From NCBI GenBank assembly GCA_965153455.1, contig OZ234499.1, forward strand, positions 10,288,271 through 10,352,270: a stretch of 64,000 nucleotides of DNA, written 5' to 3'. The stretch comes from Sphagnum compactum (Eukaryota > Bryophyta > Sphagnopsida > Sphagnales). Shown here in pieces: positions 48,201-59,711 of this stretch. Position 1 is the first letter of the stretch; every line of letters begins with the position of its first letter. The notes beneath the pieces were generated by a model. It made no database searches. It saw nothing but the letters and a program-made list of their open reading frames with translations, and was not told the DNA's origin. A program made the translations under genes and the position numbers.

Positions 48201-49250
48201 CAATTGGGAAGTTTTTGAAACATGGGTAGTTGTGCTTCCGATGGGTAGGACCTTGTTGGAAACGTTGTCATCTAATGACTACCGATTTTGATCCATTGAA
48301 GACTCCGAATCAATTGAAAAATGGTCTTCTATTGAAACATCCATTTTGTGTGAAAATTTAGCATCCATGGAAAAATGGCTATCTAAAAAAACCTAGGGAA
48401 CACCTAAAACGAATGGATCCAAAAAAACGATGGCATCCATCAAAGCATGGGGATGCCTCGAACTTTAAGCCTTTGACAAACCTTGAGTTTTGTTATCCTT
48501 CAAAACATCGCCAACTACTAAAACGTGGGTAGCTGGCAAAACCCTGGGCTCCAAAGAAATGCGGGCCTCTATTGAAACATGAACATCCATCACGCCAGCC
48601 ATATCCCTAAGAATTTAACCATTGACCTACGTATTGATATCTGTAGGAATGTACATCTAGAACAACTTGGATTGCCACATGAACTTGAACATCATCCATT
48701 AAAAGATCGTTTCCTCTTGAAAGATGAGTTTCAAGAGGTGGCGGATCAATTTTATTTTCTGATATAATTAATTGGGTGTTAATGGAAGTCATTCGAACCT
48801 TTTTCAAAGGTTTTTGCTCCAAGGGCTCAGCTGGATTGGCCACACTTAATTGGAATGAATTGTTGATCGAAACATGTTTTGGTGATGTGCATTTGTCTTG
48901 TTGCTTTATCGATTGGTAGACTTTGACTCCCCATTCTCGCCTTTCATCCATGAATTATTTTGCTGCTTCCAATGCTAGCATCTTCGGAGGTGCTTCTAAA
49001 GCCAATTGAACTAGATGTTGTTTGTTTGCATTCAACTACTCAATCTAAAACATTAGCTGCATCAAAAAGAAGAAAATGTTGTGGACTTGCATTTGGAGAA
49101 ATGCCCCACCGCACATTCACCCAACCCATGTCGATATCTTCACAATGTCTTAAGTATTTTCTCACCTTTGCAACAAACGTTTTTCTTCGTTCTTTTGCGG
49201 TTTCGGGTGAAAGCACACTATGGTGGCCAAAAACTGTAATCACATATATT
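48200..49250 (-). pseudogene. Decayed repeat-containing ORF of unrecognised family (relic 2)
   Basis: Minus-strand open pieces lie at 49243-49040 (contains RRKTFVAKVRKYLRHCEDID and GWVNVRWGISPN), then beyond a stop to about 48950, then 48951-48607 (contains PKHVSINNSFQLSVANP). Further down, a degenerate motif recurs: ATGTTTCRATMNA followed by about ten bases and CATTTTTC or CATTTC. It encodes diverged copies like HVSINNSF, VSIEARISLE and DVSIEDHFSI at about 48.87, 48.58 and 48.34 kb. Stops and frame breaks separate the pieces, so this is decayed. It may be the same family as relic 1. Confidence 0.4.
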
Positions 49251-49823
49251 GTTTTTCAAAACATGCAGCTTTCAACTTCCACCAACCCAATATTAAAAAA
49301 GGTTTTCATAAATTATACTCAAAATAACATAATTCAATAACCAAATAATGTAATTGTCAATGGAAACTACATTTTTTGATTAATATGAAATGGTTAAAGA
49401 GTATATTTGTGAGAATTTAGATGTTATCATGATATACTGCAAAAGTGCAAATATACTTTTGAAATGATTCAAATAATTACAAAACTTGATGAAATATTTA
49501 GTCATATATTGAATATGAATTGATTGCACCATTTCTATTACAATTGAAAAGTGTGACTCATGTGATTTCACAAAAAACATCTAGATAAGTTTTTCATTCA
49601 AACGTGCATAAGTGTTTTAAAAGAAAACATTTTGTTGAAAAATTATTTCCATTTGAAAGATGACAAGAATTTTTGGAGGCCTTTGTATCAAAATCCATTT
49701 TATATGTTTAACAAAATGTTAAATGAAATCAAAGAAAAACTACCCCCAAAAATACCCAATAAAAAATACATTTTCTTGCCTCAAACGCCCCCCCATAGTG
49801 TGTTTTGACCCTTTCCTCCCAAG
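49251..49823. other. AT-rich spacer between decayed ORFs
   Basis: No gene seen; one minus-strand frame of 66 codons (49380-49580) has no recognised feature. Confidence 0.4.
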
Positions 49824-50572
49824 TCACTTCAAATCATTCTCAATCTTTTCGCACAATATCTTCCAATGCATGCATTTGCATGGAGGCAAAGAAAAGTGAC
49901 ATCTTCGACATGTGTCCATTGACGACATTAACCTTTTGTAAACGTATTCAATTTTCTCATTGTTGTTGCCATGTCGACTTTTAGAACCACCAAATAGTAA
50001 ATGCTCATCATGTTTCAAGATATCAATGGCCTTGTGCCAACGATACAAATATTCCCCTCATTTCAATTTCGACATCAACTTTTGAGTTGCCCCTTGAATA
50101 AGGTAGGCACAATTTGTAGGCATAGTTTGTATCTTGGTCTAATGTGTGCCAAAAAAAACCCTTCATTAACCTTACTTCCCAAGGGAACGATTTAGTAAGG
50201 TGTGTTTTTCCATTGAAACACAACAAATATTTTTTCTAACTCTTCTTGTGAGTGAGTCCATGAAAATTTGGGGCATTCATTCCAAGGAAGGCATTCGTTG
50301 CTGGTAAAAATATGCCACACATGATTCGAGTCCCACTTGATCACCTTTAATATCACTGCGTTTGCAACGTCAAACTCCTTTAAGCGTTTAATAACAAACA
50401 CCAACCTTTGTTGCTTTGCTTGTTCTTTATGCTTGGTTTCTGTAAACAGCTTCAATTGTTGTCCATATTCGAGATACTCGTGGAGTGTATCAACAAGTGT
50501 TTGCATGTCACGTGCCTCTAAGAAGTCCATTGCATGGGAGACTGACACAGCTACCACCTCTACTTTTTTATC
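49824..50572 (-). pseudogene. Decayed ORF with a Cys/His zinc-binding-like motif (relic 3)
   Basis: From 50572 downward, after TTTAG, a frame runs through SHAMDFLEARDMQTLVDTLH, KVIKWDSNHVWHIFTSNECL and KFSWTHSQEELEKIF. Two frameshifts follow: near 50225 (continuing as THLTKSFPWEVRLMKGFFWH) and near 50050 (continuing as EYLYRWHKAIDILKHDEHLL). The last part has CRRCHFSLPPCKCMHWKILC, a C-x2-C ... H-x4-C arrangement followed by EKIENDLK and a stop at 49824. Shifting frame twice restores a plausible protein of about 250 residues, so this is a broken gene. The same Cys/His arrangement recurs in the intact ORF at 52.9-53.4 kb. The family is not recognised. Confidence 0.55.
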
Positions 50573-52908
50573 CTAAACAACAAAACATGAAAAGCAAATT
50601 CGGAAGATGGGAGACACCCCCCAAAATGAAACCCATAACAAATAAACTTTTGAAACACAGCATAGAATTTGCTTCACTCCATAATGAGAACCATAACCAT
50701 TTATGTAACTTAAGTTAAACAAATTGAGACACACTATTGCTACGTTTCGGTAGCCTTTGAAACATGGTTATACCCACAACACATAACCCAAAGAATCTAA
50801 GATTCATGTTTCGGAGAGACAGATTTTCAACCTTATTTTTTAGGTTTTAGGATTCACCGAAACATGGTTAAATTCACAGGTGTCACCTGAAACATACCTA
50901 GTTCATTTGTCAACATGTACATAAACATGGAAAACAAGCTAACAACAACTGAAGATATAAGTGTAAGCCATGAATATATAGCTTATTGAAGCTTTTGTGA
51001 ATTTATGGTTCATAATTGGCAAAGACTGAAATATGTATAAGGAAGACAAAAATGAGGCTGAAACATAATTATAAGGTAATTCAAACATAAAGATCAACGA
51101 AAGTTGAATGGGATTATATTTTGGCTTTCGTGACTCCTTGAAACATGGGCAATAAGACAACCTAAACCGAAACATGATAATAAGGCACCATAAACATCCA
51201 AGTTTCAAAACTTGAGAGGGCCTATTATTTAAGTTTTAGACATGAATGAAACAATGACAATGACACATTATTTATGCGAAACATACCTAAAGTGATATAA
51301 AATAAATAAATTTATGGTTTAGGTTTTGGGAATGAGGGCAATTTGGATAAGATAAGGACCTAGATTCAAAACATAACTATAAACTACTAGAAGCACACAA
51401 TATATGAGTTATGTTTCAAGTATCCCTCACACATGGATAATAAGACTAGGTATGTTGTAAATGTAAGTTTTTTGATCATAAATGCACTACCCATGACCTA
51501 GATCCACCACAACTATATGACGGAAACATTTCATGAAAGTTCAACCTTAGTTAGCGAATTATTTGGCTTCTAAACTATAAAATAATCTCAAAACATGGGT
51601 TTGAAACATGAACTTAACAACTAAAAGATGGTACATCAAGTTTTCGAAAATAGTTACAAAACAAGTTAACGAGGTCTAGAAGGAAAACATGAATGAAGCT
51701 GCGAAACAAAAAATTTTGTACCCTATGGTTGCAAGCAAGGTAAAGTAGATGGCTAACTGCTCCTTGTAAAAAAAAATTACATGTAGCCATGAAAAGAATT
51801 TTATGTATTGAAAGTAAAATTAAGTAGAATTTTAAAAAATATTTCTACTTGCACAAAATGTTCGATCTTACAAAATGGGCTACATGTAGATGAAATATTG
51901 ATTTAATTTTTTAAAAATTTACTGGAACCCTAAAAAATACTTATGTATTATCAAATTATGAATGTGATAATCATAATAGATCAAATATTTAATATGAAGT
52001 AGGTTTGAACACCATTTTGACCCAATTAGCTTTAAATGTACTTTCAACATACTTTTTTTATATTAAAATTATTTAAACTTTGTATCCAACTTCCCATAAA
52101 CTAAATGTAAGGGCCTATGATTTTATATTTGTACTTCAAAATATTTTGAATTTACTTTCTTGTGTCCATATAAAAACCTATTCCATTTTTAAATTGGAGT
52201 TTGGGCGGACTATTTTTTTTGTCTACTTTACCTTGCCGACACCCTTATGGTTGATTCAATAACAAGAGTGATCGAACATGTGTCCAAAATATAGAATTTT
52301 TTCAAACAATGTATGGATTTGAAACATGAAATCTAAGGGGAAATATGGAGAGCGTATATAAATTAGATTAACCTTGTTTTGAATGTAGAAAAAAGATATT
52401 CAAACATGGCTTAGTTAGGGTTTAGGGTTTAGGGTTTCCTTCACATGAACTTGCCGAATGCACAATAGGTTATATTATTGAAGTTTTTGCTTTGCACAAA
52501 TGCTCCCAACTTCTCTACAAACTCGTCTTTTGTTGCAACCCGCCAATCCCATTCAAGTAGATTATAGTGAAATAAATGCCAAATGCCAGTGTTTTGACTG
52601 GCTTGTACCCAAATAGTTGTTTCCTTTTGGAAAGTTCCTAGAACATGTCATTGGCCTCATGCCAGACAACATTTTCGCACATTATTTTTTTGAGTTCCAA
52701 TTTTTTCCCCAATCTTTGGGCATCACCCATAATTTGTGGGTAGGAAAACTTGGGGTCTATAACTCCTCTTGGATGCATTTTGATTACAATTCCCCTTCAT
52801 GTTTCGAAGGCTTGCTTTGTTTGAACCTTTGCACACTTTCTAATTGCCCTAAATTTGACTTAGGCAAGAATTGAAGTTGCAAGTTCCTTGTCGGTCTTTT
52901 AATATGCT
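50573..52908. other. AT-rich stretch enriched in GAAACATG words
   Basis: No gene seen. The word GAAACATG or its close variants occur unusually often between about 50.58 and 52.33 kb, often followed by GGTTA or GGGYAAT, and in both orientations. The ORF at 50939-51208 (-) and the one at 52617-52874 (+) have no recognised domains. Confidence 0.4.
52414..52437 (+). repeat. Three TTTAGGG telomere-type units
   Basis: TTAGGGTTTAGGGTTTAGGG lies here, three units of the plant telomere repeat in an AT-rich intergenic stretch. Confidence 0.85.
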
Positions 52909-53439
52909 CTAGAGTTTGCTAGCTTCCAAGTGTTGTAAGATTTTCTTATGAGTCAGTCCATGTTTCGCAGCATCACTTACATCGTCATCGAAATTGTCCA
53001 AAGGAGGGTTCTTCTCCTTTTTCCTTTTTTGTTGCATGGGTGGAACTATTTTCGTAAGAGCGGTGCGATTGTGCATTGGTTTCGATGATGCCTCCAACTT
53101 TGCCATGTATTCAAAAACATTCCCACCCTTTGCAAAGATGATGCCTTTAGTTACGTTTTTCAATGGCGGGTATAGTTTGAGGGTTAGTTGATTTTCAATG
53201 TCATCAATCATTTTTTTGCAACCCATCTTCCAGTGTTCATTTATTTTCATCTTAAAATTCTTCTTATTACAATACACACATATGAACTCTTTTATATCCT
53301 TTTGGCTATTTTGGTGGCATTCCTCCATCAAGTGTAGCCATTCTTTTGGAGTATATTTCTCCACTAAGACTGTTTTGTTGATCTTCACATTCTCCACAAT
53401 GATGCCAAGTTCGACTTTGACAAGTTCAAAGGACGCCAT
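52909..53439 (-). CDS. Hypothetical 176-aa protein with Cys/His motif
   Basis: A complete ORF with an ATG at 53439 and a stop at 52909. Near residues 52-77 it has CVYCNKKNF then EHWKMGCKKMIDDIENQL, giving C-x2-C-x13-H-x4-C, possibly zinc-binding. The C-terminal part is basic then acidic (PPMQQKRKKEKNPP, DNFDDDVSD). The spacing around HWK-x2-C and the IEN-x-L end match the last part of relic 3, so both probably come from one family. No signal peptide or membrane helix is seen. It may be an exon or relic of a transposon-related gene; the intact frame does not prove expression. I do not recognise the family. Confidence 0.4.
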   Translation of the reverse strand: MASFELVKVELGIIVENVKINKTVLVEKYTPKEWLHLMEECHQNSQKDIKEFICVYCNKKNFKMKINEHWKMGCKKMIDDIENQLTLKLYPPLKNVTKGIIFAKGGNVFEYMAKLEASSKPMHNRTALTKIVPPMQQKRKKEKNPPLDNFDDDVSDAAKHGLTHKKILQHLEASKL

Positions 53440-56400
53440 GAATCTCCGTTTCTATTTTCGCGACCAACAACAAGTGGAAGGAATTTGTGAGGCTTTTCAA
53501 AAACATCACATTGATCAGCAATGCAATGAAAATAAACGTTTCAAAGACATCCACAAAGACATACCTTTCGAGCTTGGGCTATTGCACCTTCTGAAAGTTA
53601 TTCAATGCTAACGCTCCAAGACATTCAAGAGTTTATGCTCCAAAACATTGAAGAGCTTCCACTACAAGATTTCGCACAAAACTAGAAAAAGTTTTGTCAA
53701 ACCTTAACCAAAACATGAAATGGGTCCATTGCTTCAAAAGGTCCTTGACATGTGACACAATTAAACCAAAGTCTATGTTATTATTATGAGTAATGCTTGT
53801 ACTAATTACCTTAACCCTCCTTTAAGTGATATGACAATCCCTGTCCCCATCCAATGATAGGATCCACGCATCATTACTTCTCATCATGCGGAAAATGAAA
53901 TGGCATTGATGTGATGGGATGTGAGGTAAAAGGTGTGAAGTTAGGGGGGCTTCGAAACATAAGCTCAAAACTTGGCATGTTTTGAAGGTGCAAGTTTCGG
54001 GTGTGCCTGCCCAGGCATGGGAATCTATGTCGAGTTGCCTCGAGCTGAGTGGCACATTTACGATGTGTCATTCAAATAATGTTGGGTGTCATTGGTTAAT
54101 CAATGATTATTTTATTATGAATTTTCCTAATGTTTGGGTGTGATGGGAAGGACTTTGAGTTCGAATTGAATGGGCAAAGTTTGATACGAAGTTTAGGTTG
54201 AACTCCCCTTCAAAATATTGTAATTTCTTCATGTTTAGATTATTTTCAATTTAAATTTGGTATGTGCACTGCCATTTTTTTCCATTGGATTATGCTACTT
54301 TTTATGTTTCCATGGAGCTAAAGTAAGCTCTTTCAATGTAACATTGATCAATGTGGTCACAATTTTTCATCAGTTTTTCTTTTTGGGGTGCTAGTTGGAC
54401 TTAGTTCATAAAAAATAGTATGGCCACTTTGGATTCTCTTTGAGGGATCAGATTTGCCAAAAAAAGGGGATTCAACAAATGACCAGGAAGTCACTTTTGA
54501 GGTTTCAAAATAGATCAAAAGCCATGCATAGAAGAGGAAGACAATTTTAACACCAGTTTGTTTTTTTGAGGCAAAATTTTGCATGGGCATGACCACCAAA
54601 AGTTCAATGAAAAGGGTATAAAAATTCTTTTCAAGAAAATGTGTCAAAGTCGCCGTAGTTTAAGGAAAAACAAAGTTGGCAGTCACGATATTTAGACAAA
54701 AGGTTCTTGGAGGTTGCCAAAACAAAGTAGGACTCTAAACAATTCTACTTTCCTATTTCACCTCTAGTCCAATTTGGCTCATTCCTCTTGTGGATGATCA
54801 GCTCACAAAATTGAAAAGATTAAAAAAAAAACCCAAGCTACTACTATCATGCATATTTTAAAATTGACAAAAACAAAAACCCTATTCCCACAAAGACACA
54901 CACATACTTACTATGTTCCCAAACCTAGTACACACCCAACAAATGCATTTCTCATCCACTTGATTACATGGTGACCATGCACAAGTCCATGCATTGAAAT
55001 TCCCCATGACCTTTTTAAGGGGAGGGTATGGGAAGGAGGAGAAGGACCCTATCTAATTGTCCAGGCACAAAGTTCCGAGAGAAGCATCCAAGAGCACTTT
55101 GGTCTGTGTACTCGTGCATTTAACACGTGCACCTCGAAGTTTTTAAAGTTTTTTTAAACTGAAAAAATTACCCAACACTTTGAAGATCCTTTTTAACTAT
55201 CCATCCCAAGTGGCCCCATTGATGTTTTGTGCAACATGCAAGGGTAACACATCCTCTCCATACGTCCAAAAATGTCACCAGCAAGGTTTGAAGCTCCTGG
55301 GCTTATTAGGCTCGGACATGCTTAGGTGTAAATGTGTGCATGTACACGTTGCATGAGGGTTCATTGGAGAAGTGCATATGTGGAAGTGGAAAACACTATC
55401 CAAATTAGCTCCACACACTTTCTAATGAATTAAAAGTCTAAGGAAGGAATAATTGGGGAAAATGTGTGATGATTTCATTAGTGCATACTGGATAAAATTT
55501 AGTAGAACCTTTTGATCTTGAAGTTGCGTTGTTTTTGTGGTAGGTACCTGAATTGACAAATTTCATTCAGCTTGTTCAATTTTGTGCAACTCAACTGACA
55601 TCAACCACAATCACAAAAATGTAACCTTCTTCAAAGATAGATCAAACGATTCCCAGCTAAACTAATGAGGTCATTTCAAACATCATTGATTTTCTTGACC
55701 TTTTTGAGCTTTTGGGGTGGATTGTGTATTTGACTTTTTTTTTTGGGGAGGTTGTTGTGTGCTACTATGTAGCGTTTAAAACCATTACTATTCAAACGAA
55801 CAAACCTAATAATATAACAACCTGCCTAAAAAGTGCTTAACCTCACAATTTACTTGCAACAATATAAGTATTCAAATTCAGAACACAAAATGAAAAACCA
55901 AAACATCACATTAAAAAAAAACACTCATATCATAAAAAAATTGTAAAATAGAAAAAATATTATGTGTTTTGAAATCTCAAATCATCAAAAATGATTTGTT
56001 TTGGCGATTTGAAGTCACACATTTTGAAATTATATTTCATACATTAAATATTTAAAATTATATTCATATTGGAACTAGTTTCACAATAATTCACCTATAA
56101 TAATTAAGTTCTAAACATGAAACTAATCCAACATTCCTAACAAGATGGTCACTCTTTGTACATGTCATTTCACCAAGTGTCACACACATATATATATATA
56201 TGTTGAATATATGGGTGATGTGAAAAAATGGACATTCTACACGTTACAAATTATATACCTAGTGTATTGTGTGATGCAAGGTATAATGAGAAGAAGAAGC
56301 AGAAGATTAAATAAATTTTTTGAAGAAATAAATTGCCATAGATTTTGAGGAAAATATCTGCTTGGTATTAGATCCAGGTATTTTGTCAAATTTGTTTACC

Positions 56401-57855
56401 CTTGTACCCAATGTTTTCCTGGAATATCATCCCATAGGCTCTTGTAAGATATATCATTATTTGAACATGCTGTCAGATTGTTGTAAACCGACAACTTTTA
56501 GACAACTTTTAGATCGTGGTTGATGTACCCACACAACAAAATTGGTACAAAACCTTATGAAAATCACAAAATATCTTAGTGGAGGAGGGTGGAGAGTACA
56601 CGTCAACTTTGACAACTACGTGTACATATCCATTTTGCACAATTGGAAAAGTATGTACTCATATTATGGAGAAAGGTTATCCGAATATTTTGCCCACTTA
56701 CAATGTTGGGCAAAGCATATGAGAAAAGTTGAGTGCTATTGGGAACATGTTGTCGAACAAAATGAGAACTTGGGGAGCATGATAAGAAACCATTGAAAAC
56801 TTGATAGGAACAGATTGGGAACAAAAAGATCCAAAAAAAATAAAAGGTGCCCTCCATTTACACTGCTGCAAAGTGCGGAGGGTTTTACGCCTAGGCTAAC
56901 AACAGGGGGCATGGATTGTGTAGTGTAGGCACTTGTTCAACCAAGGCAAGAGGAGAGATTAGGTTCACTATTAGTGATGCAAAGAAAAAATTCATGAGAA
57001 GTTGTGAAGAGATGAAGTTGTGGAAGCTAAATTTTGTATCTTAATTTGTTTGTAAATTTTTTCCCCCTTTTTTTTGGTAGCAGGTAACTAGAATTTGGAA
57101 GAAGGTACACAATGGGTATTTGTGTGTGTGTATATAGGGCCAAGAGAGGATTTGTCAATCTTGTGCACAAAAGTCCAAACATTATTCTCCAAAATCCGAA
57201 AGTGGATGTTCATGAGTTGTTGTTTACCTTTCGTTGCATATCTTGCAATTTTATTTTAGTTTTTGGGTGCTTCCACTTGGGTGGAATCAAGCAAGTTTGC
57301 CACTGACAGTATATGTACAGGATGCCCTTTTTTTTGACTTTGCAACTCTTGGGAGCCGAGACATCTGTCGTCTCCTTTGAAACTTGACAAGCTGCATCGA
57401 ATCTTGTCCTACGCCCAAAAAACTGTATCAAGAACAAGAACAAGATGGTGAAGAAAAAGATTGCAATAAATCCATGATATGTGAAATGAAGAAGATAAAT
57501 GTGGGGGTGGGTGATGAATCCAATATATACAAAGAAGAAGAGCAAGAGATGAAATCCGATATGCTGTGGAAAAGAAGAAGAAAAATTTATCTTGATGAAA
57601 TCCAACAATTTGGTGTTAAAGGAGAAAAGATTTGATGAATGGATGGTGGGGACAGCACTTGTAGGATCAACATGAAGCCTTTCTCATGCTGAGTTCTCAT
57701 CATACAAAACACACACACACACAATGTACAATGTATGTTGTACATATGAGGCATCCATTGTAATTTTTTGTCGCTTATGCAGAAGCTTCTCCATCTGCAA
57801 CCTTTCTATTTGTGTGCACAGAATCAATAACCCCATGTCAGTAATTGCAAGTACT
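53440..57855. other. AT-rich gene-poor stretch
   Basis: No supported gene. Frames at 53822-54071 (-), 56542-56796 (+), 57112-57306 (+) and 57384-57635 (+) have no recognisable domains. AT microsatellite-like and A/T runs are common, for example near 56190-56200. Confidence 0.5.
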
Positions 57856-57861
57856 TTTTTT

Positions 57862-57893
57862 GGGGGCGGGGCGGGGCGGGGGTGGGGTTGGGG
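57862..57893 (+). other. Strong G-quadruplex motif
   Basis: Six runs of four or five G are separated by single C or T, or by TT: 57862-57866, 57868-57871, 57873-57876, 57878-57882, 57884-57887 and 57890-57893. Short loops and long runs predict a very stable quadruplex on the plus strand. It stands alone in an AT-rich surround. Confidence 0.9.
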
Positions 57894-58547
57894 AGGTTTT
57901 CCTTCTCTGGGGCCAGAAACGAACTTGCTTTGTCTGTTTTTGGGAGTGTTTTGGATATTCTTCCAGCAGGATTTTCTAAAAAGAGCAACAATTGAACACA
58001 GAAAGAGCCAAAGCAGATGAAAGAAACACGGCCCACCACCCACACGCCCGCCACAACATCAGGAAAGCTGATTCAAGTCTGGAAGAATTTCAGATACTTA
58101 ATTTGAAAAGATCTAGACATTTTATAATTTACCTAATAAGGTACATTCTTTTGCATATAAGAAGTATAAACTGCTATAAATTTGGTGTAAGTTATGAAGC
58201 AGCATAAATCATGCATGATGAGATGGTCACAGTTGTGATGATCGTGATACTGCATCAATCTTGTTGTTGTTGCCACTGACATGTGTAAGAAGGATATTTC
58301 ACCATAGTTTTGCAACTTTGTTGTTACAAAAATAGCAACTGAAAGTTAGTAAGTACTGCTGGTTGGAACTTTGTGTGGAGGATGTTGTTGATGATGCAAC
58401 CCTGCAAAACTTTATGTTGTTGTTACTTTGCCTTTTCACGGTATTAGTCTCCTTTGCAGTTGAGATGGAACGTTTTGCACAGCTCCTCCACAATTTGTCA
58501 TGTGTTGAAGTGGTGGTGACCAATGGTTTCCAGCATGTGGGTGGGTC

Positions 58548-58585
<38 letters not shown>

Positions 58586-59711
58586 ACGAGAGAGAGAACA
58601 CAAGAGAGAGAAGAAGCGGTGATGTGGTCACGAGTATTGTTGAATTCTTTTTGTCGTAATGCGAAAAGCTAGCAACAGCAGCGGCAAATCTGCAGCAGCC
58701 GGATTGAAGTCTTTTGATGGAAAAGAAGCAGCAACAACGTCACATCTGGTGCCGTAGTCGGATTCAAGTTGTTTTTCTGAGTTTTCGCGTAGGGGTCAGT
58801 ACTACTCATAGGGACGTCCTCCTCCTGCTGCTCCTCCTCTACTTCCAATTGACAACCTGGTTTGTTGCTAGACCACTGCTGGACAAGTGGGTGGTAACCA
58901 AGTTGAGCTTGGCCCTTCGAGGACGATGGATTGCTGCTGATTCATCAGATCTTTTCAGACCTACCTCCTCATAGCCCTGGGTATTATGTATGCATGATAT
59001 ATACCTACTACCACTAGACTTGACCCCTAGTGGCACAAAACGAGACTTCTAGGATGCGCATCTTTTCAGCCTCCGTGCAGCAGTTTGCTAGACTCTTTTT
59101 GGGCTCCAGCCAGCGAGTGAACTTCTGACACTTGTGTGAAAAACTTTCGGAATTACTTCTTTCGAAGATGCGCAAGTCGAGAACTGTTTTTTTTAAAAAA
59201 GGTTTTTGTACCTCCTCAAACGTCGACTGCGAAATAAAGTCGTGGTTGTTGGTGTTGTGCGGCGTAGGGGCGTTTCAGGATCGGTAAGTAGCGGAGGAAA
59301 AAAAAAGAAAGAAAGAAAAGCAGTTCACAAAAACGATATATATCGTCCTCGATCAGCTGACTTCTTCAAACATTTCTGGATCCCGAGGTTTTGTCATCAG
59401 TCATCAGCGTGTGTTGTTGTTACTAGCCCGTCCTCGTTCAGTCGGCCCGCCCGTCCTCGATCCCTCCGCCCGTCCGTCCGTCAGGCCGCCAGAGACGATC
59501 AAAGGAGAAAAGCACAAATTTTTTTACAAGTAAGTTTGTGGCGCGGAGGATTTTTGCAGAAAGTTGTTGCCGCGGATGAAAAGCTTCCAGATTGCGACAG
59601 CGGAAATTAGACCAGCTTACAGTCTGAAGACCTTGGTACAGTGTTGTTGTTGTTGTTGTTGATCTATTGAGTCGAGGAGCTGCGCCGCCGGAGATCGCTC
59701 GCCGACGTGCA
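57894..59711. other. Upstream region of SLAC-b
   Basis: No supported gene. The last 700 bases are richer in GC and should hold the promoter and leader of the plus-strand SLAC-b gene. GTAAGT at 59529 could be the donor of a leader intron, and a GTT run at 59642-59660 precedes the start. Frames at 58363-58659, 58714-58974 and 59206-59610 have no domains. Confidence 0.45.
58550..58612. repeat. GA microsatellite
   Basis: About 16 uninterrupted GA units at 58550-58582, continuing with interrupted GAGAGAGAACAC units to 58612. It lies about 1.1 kb upstream of the SLAC-b start. Confidence 0.95.

Noticed and set aside
57384-57635. Charged 83-codon plus-strand ORF
   Set aside because: Lys/Glu-rich composition follows GAA-rich DNA; no domain, no splice partners.
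59667-59711. Upstream in-frame extension of SLAC-b
   Set aside because: It begins with TTG; the first ATG is at 59712.
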